Source: Sporolactobacillus kofuensis (GTDB lineage: Bacteria; Bacillota; Bacilli; Bacillales; Sporolactobacillaceae). Taken from it: a stretch of 64,000 nucleotides of DNA. The stretch is from contig NZ_JAMXWN010000003.1 of NCBI RefSeq assembly GCF_024125425.1, positions 186,001 to 250,000 on the forward strand. Reading direction: 5' to 3'. Position numbers and translations under genes: made by a program. Positions within the stretch are counted from its first letter, which is position 1. Every line of letters begins with the position of its first letter. Positions 58,026-64,000 of this stretch are shown here, one piece after another. The notes under the pieces were generated by a model. It was not told the DNA's origin. It worked only from the letters and a program-made list of their open reading frames with translations, and did not search any database.

Positions 58026-59414
58026 TTATTTCCCCAAACAAAATTTCGAGAACAATTCATTGATCAAACGATCGGACACCGTATCTCCAACAATTTCTCC
58101 AAGTAAGTCCCAAGTGCGTTTGATGTCGATTTGTGTCATATCAACCGGCAACCCTTGATCTGCCGCTTCAAGCGCATCATTAATTGCAGAGCGCGCTTGT
58201 TTCAGAAGTGCGATATGTCGCGTATTGGAGACATAAGCCTCTGCCCCTGTTGACACATCTTGACTAAAGAACAGCGAGGCAATCGCTTTTTCTAGTTCAT
58301 CCAGACCTTTCTCATTAATCATTGAGGTCTTAAGGACGGGCCTTTCACCTGCCAGCTGCGCCACTTCATCAATTGATGCTTCGAGCGGCAGATCGGCTTT
58401 ATTTAATAAGATAATCGCCGGTGTTTTTCCGATCAGTTGAAAAAGTCTGCGGTCCTCATCGGTTAATTTTTCATTTCCATTAACTAAGAGCAAGATAAGT
58501 TCTGCTGACTGAAGCAATTCCTTTGAACGGGTTACACCGATCTTTTCAACAATATCATCCGTCTCTCTGATCCCGGCTGTGTCAATAAGTTTCAATGGCA
58601 CGCCGCGAACATTGACATATTCCTCAATCACGTCACGTGTTGTTCCGGGAACATTCGTGACAATCGCTTTGGATTCATGAACAAGCTGATTGAGCAGCGA
58701 GGATTTTCCAACATTAGGGCGCCCAACGATCACGGTTGATAACCCTTCTCGCAAAATTTTTCCTTGTCGTGCCGTAGATAAAATCCTGTCGATCTGTTGC
58801 CGCACTTCTGACGCTTTTTCATGAAGAATATTATTTGTCATCACTTCAGCATCGTCATATTCCGGATAATCGATATTTACTTCTACCGCAGCGAGAATTT
58901 CAAGCAATCGATCCCTCAGTTTCCGAATCAATATCGAAAGTTTACCTTCCATTTGACTCATCGCGACGTTCATTGCCTGATCAGTTTTTGCACGAATAAG
59001 ATCCATCACGGCCTCAGCCTGAGAAAGATCAATTCTGCCATTTAAAAAAGCGCGTTTCGTGAACTCTCCCGGCTCTGCTAATCGGACATTTTGGTCCAAT
59101 ACCAGTTCAAGCACACGATGAACACTCGTTAAACCACCATGGCAATTAATTTCCACGACATCTTCACGAGTAAATGTCTTTGGTTTTCTCATTACGGAAA
59201 CCATCACTTCTTCAACCGATTGACCCTCTTGAGGATCAACAATTTTTCCGTAATGAATGGTATGACTATGAACCTCACTTAGGGATTTACTGCCCTGAAA
59301 TAAACGGTCAGCTGCAGAAATGGCATCCGGTCCGCTCAATCGAACAATACTGATAGCACCTTCACCCACTGGGGTCGAGATCGCGGCAATTGTATCATAA
59401 TCCAATTTTATCAC
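58026..59414 (-). CDS. mnmE: tRNA modification GTPase MnmE (TrmE)
   Basis: A 462-residue GTPase. The N-terminal folate-binding domain has [23 protein letters not shown]. The G domain, inserted in the helical domain, has [22 protein letters not shown] and NKAD. The C-terminus ends CLGK, whose Cys is needed for modification. It partners MnmG, encoded downstream. Confidence 0.98.
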   Translation of the reverse strand: MIKLDYDTIAAISTPVGEGAISIVRLSGPDAISAADRLFQGSKSLSEVHSHTIHYGKIVDPQEGQSVEEVMVSVMRKPKTFTREDVVEINCHGGLTSVHRVLELVLDQNVRLAEPGEFTKRAFLNGRIDLSQAEAVMDLIRAKTDQAMNVAMSQMEGKLSILIRKLRDRLLEILAAVEVNIDYPEYDDAEVMTNNILHEKASEVRQQIDRILSTARQGKILREGLSTVIVGRPNVGKSSLLNQLVHESKAIVTNVPGTTRDVIEEYVNVRGVPLKLIDTAGIRETDDIVEKIGVTRSKELLQSAELILLLVNGNEKLTDEDRRLFQLIGKTPAIILLNKADLPLEASIDEVAQLAGERPVLKTSMINEKGLDELEKAIASLFFSQDVSTGAEAYVSNTRHIALLKQARSAINDALEAADQGLPVDMTQIDIKRTWDLLGEIVGDTVSDRLINELFSKFCLGK

Positions 59415-59627
59415 CTCTTTCTATTTTCGTCTTTTTCAAACACTGTCCTTCATTAATGGACACAGAACACCGAATTTATCAGAAAGTTCCCTTCAAACGG
59501 GAACGGGGTTAGCAAAAGGTAAACTTTTTCAAAGTCTATCATACATTATTTTTTCGCCAAATGAAAAATGGAAGTTATTTGAGATACTCAAAAAATGATG
59601 CAAAATGCGCCTAAAGTGGAAGAAGCT

Positions 59628-59663
59628 TTTAATATGAAAAGAAGCCCGCGATTTGCGTGCTTC
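59628..59663 (-). terminator. Probable terminator after jag
   Basis: GAAGC(A)CGC / GCG(G)GCTTC stem at 59641-59663 with TTTTC on the minus strand, 23 bases after the jag stop. The remaining 59415-59640 shows nothing further. Confidence 0.65.
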
Positions 59664-59685
59664 CTTCATTTCATCCATTTATTGA

Positions 59686-60306
59686 TTAGGAACGCGGCGC
59701 AACAATTAAATAACGCCTGGGTTCATCACCCTTTGAATAGGTCTGGATCTTTTGATTTCGGGACAAAGCATGATGGACGATTTTTCGTTCAAAAGCAGGC
59801 ATAGGCTCAAATCGGTACGGGCGACCGCTTCTGACTGTCTTATCTGCGATACGCTGAGCAAGTTCAACCAACGCTTTTTTTCTGGCTGCACGATAGTTTT
59901 CAGCATCAAGGAAAAAGCTTAAATGATGTTCAGACAAACTGTTCACCATGCGCTCCGCTAAAAACTGCAAAGCATTCAATGTTTTTCCGTGTTTTCCGAT
60001 CAGTAGCGCAGCATCGTGTCCGACCAAACGGCATCGGCAAACACGCGCATTGCGTTCTTCAACCTGAATATGGACAGACAATCCACTCTGCTTAATGATT
60101 TCTGTTAAATAATCGACACCACTATCAAAAAATGTTTTATTGAGCATAACTTTGACCAGTGCTTTTTTTGCACCAATGCCAAAGAAACCGGATCTAGGTG
60201 CTTCAACGACCTGAACAGTCACCTGTTCGACGGTCGCGTTTAACTCTTTGAGGGCGATGGATACCGCATCTGCAACCGTCTTTCCATACTTGGTTACTTC
60301 CCTCAC
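59686..60306 (-). CDS. jag: RNA-binding protein Jag (KhpB)
   Basis: A 206-residue protein with three domains: an N-terminal Jag domain (VTKYGKTVADAVSIALKEL with GFFGIGAKKALVKV), a KH domain (AALLIGKHGKTLNALQFL) and an R3H domain (RPYRFEPMPAFERKIVHHAL). It binds RNA and affects division and, in spore formers, the SpoIIIJ pathway. Its GTG start overlaps the yidC stop (GTGA), so the two are coupled. Confidence 0.96.
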   Translation of the reverse strand: MREVTKYGKTVADAVSIALKELNATVEQVTVQVVEAPRSGFFGIGAKKALVKVMLNKTFFDSGVDYLTEIIKQSGLSVHIQVEERNARVCRCRLVGHDAALLIGKHGKTLNALQFLAERMVNSLSEHHLSFFLDAENYRAARKKALVELAQRIADKTVRSGRPYRFEPMPAFERKIVHHALSRNQKIQTYSKGDEPRRYLIVAPRS

Positions 60307-61082
60307 TTCTGCTTAGCGCCTCCCGCTGGCTGTTGTGCTTTATTATCGTCATGTTTTTCATAAATAATATAGGTTTGGAAAATCATAAAAATATTTCCGA
60401 CAACCCAATAAAGAGCCAATGCTGATGGAAAATAAAATGCCGGAACAGCAATCATTATTGGGAACACATACATCATCATGGCCATTTGTGGGTTTGTATT
60501 CCCCATTCTGCCCATCATAATCTTCTGCTGCAAGAAGGTCGTTGCAGCCGCAATGATCGGTAAAATATAAAAAGGATCTGAATTTCCAAGCTGAAACCAC
60601 AAGAACGATTGTGCTTTGATTTCCTGTGTTCTCATAATTGCCTGATAAAATGCAAATAAGATCGGCATCTGAACCAAGATTGGAAGGCAACCTGCAAGTG
60701 GATTAACCTTATTTTCTTGGAAGAGCTTCATCTGCGCTTCTTGAAGTTTCTTTTGAGTATTTTGATCTTTGGAACTGTACTTTGCTTGTAGTTCTTTAAT
60801 TTTCGGTTGGAGATCTTGCATCGCTTGAGAACTCTTGACTTGCTTCGCCATCAATGGCATCAGCACCAGTCGAACAATGATCGTCGTTACAATAATTGCA
60901 AGCCCATAGCTATTCCAGAGCGTTTTTGCAACAAAAATGATAAATTCAGATAAAGGATAAACAAACCATCTGCTCCAAATTCCTGTACTCTGCGCATTTA
61001 TTGGTTCATTTACATTCGCACAACCTGCCATTATTACGGTCAAAAGAATCAGCGAACCGATGGCCAACATTTTTTTCCTCAA
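60303..61082 (-). CDS. yidC: Membrane protein insertase YidC (SpoIIIJ)
   Basis: A 259-residue lipoprotein insertase. A lipobox LTVIMAGC sets the mature Cys at about residue 21. Five transmembrane segments follow, with the hydrophilic-groove Arg in VTTIIVRLVLMPL, a cytosolic hairpin (LQPKIKELQAKYSSKDQ...), and NPLAGCLPILVQMPILFAFYQAI. The TTG start at 61082 follows GAGGAGGTAG. It lies between yidD and jag in the usual order and is equivalent to the sporulation insertase SpoIIIJ. Confidence 0.97.
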   Translation of the reverse strand: MRKKMLAIGSLILLTVIMAGCANVNEPINAQSTGIWSRWFVYPLSEFIIFVAKTLWNSYGLAIIVTTIIVRLVLMPLMAKQVKSSQAMQDLQPKIKELQAKYSSKDQNTQKKLQEAQMKLFQENKVNPLAGCLPILVQMPILFAFYQAIMRTQEIKAQSFLWFQLGNSDPFYILPIIAAATTFLQQKIMMGRMGNTNPQMAMMMYVFPIMIAVPAFYFPSALALYWVVGNIFMIFQTYIIYEKHDDNKAQQPAGGAKQK

Positions 61083-61086
61083 AACA

Positions 61087-61356
61087 CTACCTCCTCGAAC
61101 AATCCGAACGATGCCTGAACATGCCCGTCTTTTTATGTGTACATTTTTCTGGAACAGGATCTATCCCTCCAGGATGAAAAGGCTGACATTTTAATAGACG
61201 TTTGACTGTTAGCCACCCTCCTTTGATCACACCAAATCGAGTGAATGCTTCTACGGCATACTGAGAACAGGTCGGATAAAAACGACAAGTCGGTGGTGTG
61301 TATGGAGAAATGAATTTTTGGTACAAACGAATAATAAAAATCAACAGATATTTCAT
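61087..61356 (-). CDS. yidD: Membrane protein insertion efficiency factor YidD
   Basis: An 89-residue protein with the YidD signature: [49 protein letters not shown] and the end PVPEK. Cysteines are conserved. It supports YidC in membrane insertion. The ATG overlaps the rnpA stop by four bases. Confidence 0.96.
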   Translation of the reverse strand: MKYLLIFIIRLYQKFISPYTPPTCRFYPTCSQYAVEAFTRFGVIKGGWLTVKRLLKCQPFHPGGIDPVPEKCTHKKTGMFRHRSDCSRR

Positions 61357-61715
61357 CTCTGTAATTCCCTGCGGACAGTGGCAAGAACATGTGCCTTCTT
61401 CAGAACATGCTCTAAGCTCTTCTGCATTTCTACATGAGACATTGTACTTACCGGCTTGCGAGAAATAATAATGTAATCATTTCCAACCTCAAGCCTGTCC
61501 GAAAACTCACGAAAAATAGCTTTAATATATCGTTTAATGTGATTGCGCATCACTGCATTACCCATCTTTTTGCTCACAGATAAGCCCAGCCTTGAATAAG
61601 GCTGATTCGGCTGATTCAGCACGTAGACGACAAATTGTCTGTTTGCAAAAGATTTGCCGTCTTTGAAGACGACCTGAAAATCCTGGTTTTTCTTTAATCG
61701 TTTTAATGTCTTCAT
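61353..61715 (-). CDS. rnpA: Ribonuclease P protein component
   Basis: A 120-residue RNA-binding protein that helps the catalytic RNA process tRNA 5' ends. Family motifs: [48 protein letters not shown] (the RNR motif region) and [24 protein letters not shown] precedes ATG 61715. It is separated from rpmH by 450 bases and a terminator, and has its own candidate promoter. Confidence 0.97.
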   Translation of the reverse strand: MKTLKRLKKNQDFQVVFKDGKSFANRQFVVYVLNQPNQPYSRLGLSVSKKMGNAVMRNHIKRYIKAIFREFSDRLEVGNDYIIISRKPVSTMSHVEMQKSLEHVLKKAHVLATVRRELQR

Positions 61716-61832
61716 TTTGTCCCTCCATGGGACGTCTCAACTTGAGTTCGTATTTAGCAATACCGTGTTTCGTAAAAAAGCCCTGCTGCTTTCTCGTCAT
61801 TCCAAACTTTTCTTTCAATCATTCTACTTTTC

Positions 61833-61860
61833 AGTATAAAGATTAGGATTGGAATAACAA
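61833..61860 (-). promoter_or_regulatory. Candidate promoter for rnpA-yidD-yidC-jag
   Basis: -35 TTGTTA (61860-61855), 16-base spacer, -10 TATACT (61838-61833), about 118 bases before rnpA. The rest of the 61716-62135 gap shows nothing else I can support. Confidence 0.6.
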
Positions 61861-62135
61861 GGCTTTCCTCTTTGAAAATTGCATAAGCCAATACTTTTAC
61901 ACTCTGTTTCATAAGCAGGCAACCCTTTTGGTACTCACCCGACCCATGATACTCAATTCTGCCGACGTTTAATCATTGTCAATTCATATCGTTTTACATT
62001 TTAAAAAAATGAAACGCTCTTTATCCCAATAAGAAAGGTATAAGATTACTTTGCTTCATTAACCTCTAGAAAAATGAAGTCAACGATGCACTTATAACAT
62101 TTTCCCCAAATTTTCTAAATATCCTTTAATCGTAT

Positions 62136-62165
62136 AAAAAAACCACTGCTGGTCACACAGTGGCT
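62136..62165 (-). terminator. Terminator of rpmH
   Basis: Stem CCACTG / CAGTGG (62143-62163) followed on the minus strand by seven T residues (62142-62136), starting three bases after the rpmH stop. Confidence 0.85.
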
Positions 62166-62300
62166 TTATGCTGATAGAACTTTTCTTCCCTTGCGACGAC
62201 GAGCAGCGAGTACCTTGCGGCCATTTGCTGTTGCCATCCGCGCGCGGAAGCCGTGAACTTTTTTCCTCTTACGGTTATTCGGTTGAAAAGTACGTTTCAA
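62166..62300 (-). CDS. rpmH: 50S ribosomal protein L34
   Basis: A 44-residue ribosomal protein: residues 1-12 [12 protein letters not shown] after the initiator, then [20 protein letters not shown] and [10 protein letters not shown] at the end. It starts at TTG 62300 behind GGGAGGTG. It lies on the side of oriC opposite dnaA and is divergent from it, as in all Bacilli. It is too short for most gene scans. Confidence 0.97.
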   Translation of the reverse strand: MKRTFQPNNRKRKKVHGFRARMATANGRKVLAARRRKGRKVLSA

Positions 62301-62580
62301 TTGATACACCTCCCAGCGGCATAGAATTAGGATTGCCGACAAATCAAATGTTATATCGCGAAATTCATCATTCGCTTACTCTATCCATTTAGCCGATCTG
62401 TCAAAATACCACAATAAGAATCGAAAACATCAGTAAAATTGCTCACTCATGAATTTCTTTTCTTATCTTTGTTCAGCCCCAAAATTCATCGGCTTTAATT
62501 CCAAAACCAGTCTGACTTATTATAAATAGTTCCCTTTGAAAAGTCAATCCTATCCCCTGCTTCAATCTATTCAGCTTGCC

Positions 62581-62919
62581 TGTGGATTATTTTTCAACAG
62601 GATTCGTTTTTCCACACTGTTTATCGACAATTTTTTCACAAATTGACCCCCTGTGAATAACTGTTCTGTGCATAAAGATATCCACTGTGGATAACATTTG
62701 TCGATCATTGCTTTAAAAGCGAATATTTGATATGATCATAGTGCATTTATTTAGGTGAGCGAAGTTGTACACAGAAAGTTTTCCACGGCTTGTGGATCGT
62801 TCTGTGTACATTTATTAACACCTGTGATTCATAGTTATCCACAACATATGCACCTTGTTGATAACTTTGCTACTATGCGATTACACTGTCTCCTATCTGC
62901 CTATGCTGTTTGTGGATAA
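62581..62919. promoter_or_regulatory. oriC: DnaA-box cluster between rpmH and dnaA
   Basis: Perfect DnaA boxes at 62686 (TGTGGATAA), 62835 (TTATCCACA) and 62911 (TGTGGATAA), plus one-mismatch boxes at 62581, 62608, 62652 and 62667 and weaker ones at 62765 and 62791. The 874-base gap also contains AT-rich stretches. A second box cluster and the unwinding element would be expected between dnaA and dnaN, beyond the window. From 62301 to 62580 I see only the rpmH upstream region, with a TTGACA at about 62402-62407 but no clear -10. Confidence 0.92.
62708..62736 (+). promoter_or_regulatory. Candidate dnaA promoter
   Basis: -35 TTGCTT (62708-62713), 17-base spacer, -10 TATGAT (62731-62736). It lies among the DnaA boxes, so autoregulation by DnaA is expected. 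Confidence 0.6.
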
Positions 62920-63174
62920 AAATCGTATTGATAAATTGTGAATCTGTTCAAGAACTGAACGACAAGATTGCTTGTATGAAAATTCCTGATTGAATCTTGC
63001 CCCATAGAATAATGAGAGAAGCCGGAAGCATGCTTTTCGCACTGCTCGGCGTCTTTGTGTTTGTTATTTTTTGTCTTTTTAACGGACGCTCACACATTTG
63101 CTCATTTACCCGAAGGCTAAGGCTGGTTAGGTTTTCATCGTACTTATGCAACTTTTGAGGAGGGTAGCCCCACT

Positions 63175-64000
63175 TTGAACAACCTTCAAGAGATATGGAA
63201 ACAGACTTTGGACATTATTAAGAAGAAATTGAGTAAGCCAAGTTTTGAAACCTGGTTAAAAGAAACGCGCGCTCAATCAATTAATGGTCAAATGATGGTT
63301 GTTAGTGTGCCTAACGAATTTTCACGTGATTGGCTTGAGGAACACTATGCAAAACTCATTTCCGATATTCTTTACGAGATCACAGGATCCCGTTATCATG
63401 TCCAATTTGTCATTCCAAATAAAAATTCCGACAATGATGCCGCGCCTGCTGCAGCAAATAATGGAAAGAGTGATGGAATGCATTTCAGTCCGCAAAATGC
63501 CCAGAATGAGAACTACGGGAGCATGAATCAGCGAAACCGGCATCGCGTTGAAGAATTGAATAATAGCATGTTAAATTCAAAGAACACCTTTGAAACATTT
63601 GTAATTGGTTCTGGGAATCGTTTCGCTCATGCAGCGTCGCTTGCGGTTGCCGAGGCACCGGCGAAAGCTTACAATCCTTTATTCATCTATGGTGGCGTTG
63701 GGCTAGGAAAAACACACCTCATGCACGCAATTGGACACTATGTCATTGAACATAATCCTTCAGCACGCGTTGTTTATCTCTCCTCGGAAAAATTCACGAA
63801 TGAATTTATTAATTCCATCCGAGATAACAAAACAGTTGAATTTCGCAACAAATATCGGAGTGTTGATGTATTGTTAATTGACGATATTCAGTTTCTTGCG
63901 GGGAAGGAACAAACACAGGAAGAATTTTTTCACACTTTTAACGCGCTTCACGAAGAATACAAGCAAATCGTCATTTCAAGCGACCGTCCGCCAAAAGAAA
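63175..64000 (+). CDS. dnaA: Replication initiator DnaA, 3'-truncated by window edge
   Basis: The first 275 codons of DnaA. The TTG start at 63175 is ten bases after GAGGAGGG. Domain I is [26 protein letters not shown] Gln/Asn-rich linker (residues ~85-115) follows. The AAA+ domain begins [18 protein letters not shown], with Walker [16 protein letters not shown], Walker [15 protein letters not shown] and sensor [10 protein letters not shown] at the edge. DnaA binds the boxes upstream to open oriC. Confidence 0.98.
   Translation, partial: MNNLQEIWKQTLDIIKKKLSKPSFETWLKETRAQSINGQMMVVSVPNEFSRDWLEEHYAKLISDILYEITGSRYHVQFVIPNKNSDNDAAPAAANNGKSDGMHFSPQNAQNENYGSMNQRNRHRVEELNNSMLNSKNTFETFVIGSGNRFAHAASLAVAEAPAKAYNPLFIYGGVGLGKTHLMHAIGHYVIEHNPSARVVYLSSEKFTNEFINSIRDNKTVEFRNKYRSVDVLLIDDIQFLAGKEQTQEEFFHTFNALHEEYKQIVISSDRPPKE

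Overview
The window is a 64 kb piece of a low-to-mid GC, endospore-forming Firmicute chromosome of the order Bacillales, next to the replication origin. The evidence is the conserved block dnaA / oriC / rpmH-rnpA-yidD-yidC(spoIIIJ)-jag-mnmE-mnmG-rsmG-noc-parA-parB, the sporulation gene yyaC, the wal operon (walRKHIJ) with htrA and rlmH, perfect parS sites and TTATCCACA-type DnaA boxes. A GH68 fructan-type enzyme and an alpha2-type glycyl-tRNA synthetase would fit a Sporolactobacillus-like lineage, but the genus cannot be proven from the window.

Layout. 1-3.8 kb: the end of a nucleotide-sugar operon (UDP-glucose dehydrogenase, SDR epimerase) and an unusual GH68 protein with no signal peptide and cysteine-rich ends. 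3.9-9.8 kb, minus strand: selO, then an aromatic operon (MFS transporter fused to chorismate mutase, frameshifted tyrA, aroK) behind a ribosome-mediated tyrosine attenuator, then a QorB-like quinone reductase. 10-14 kb: two small DMT (DUF606) transporters with a TetR regulator and clear operators, brnQ, and an unknown protein. 14.3-20.9 kb, minus: a four-gene probable polysaccharide operon (degenerate response regulator, HEAT protein, GT2 synthase, membrane-anchored glycosidase). 21-28 kb: a TetR-controlled ABC transporter, an MMPL transporter and a NarL/DesK-type two-component system.

28-64 kb is core genome: rlmH with a DnaA-box cluster, htrA, the wal operon, three tRNAs (fMet, Asp, Phe), purA, dnaB, rplI, gdpP, yybS, a CDF metal exporter, an orphan CheW protein, an HD hydrolase, DUF420, rpsF-ssb-rpsR, ychF, a DUF951 protein, a T-box-controlled glycyl-tRNA synthetase, yyaC, parB-parA-noc-rsmG-mnmG-mnmE, jag-yidC-yidD-rnpA, rpmH, oriC and the start of dnaA.

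The most notable system is the tyrosine operon. An 18-codon leader peptide with five Tyr codons is followed by four RNA segments that can form mutually exclusive antiterminator and terminator hairpins. They sit upstream of a transporter carrying a complete chorismate mutase domain. This combines classical translation-coupled attenuation with an apparently novel fusion protein in a Firmicute, where T-boxes usually do this job.
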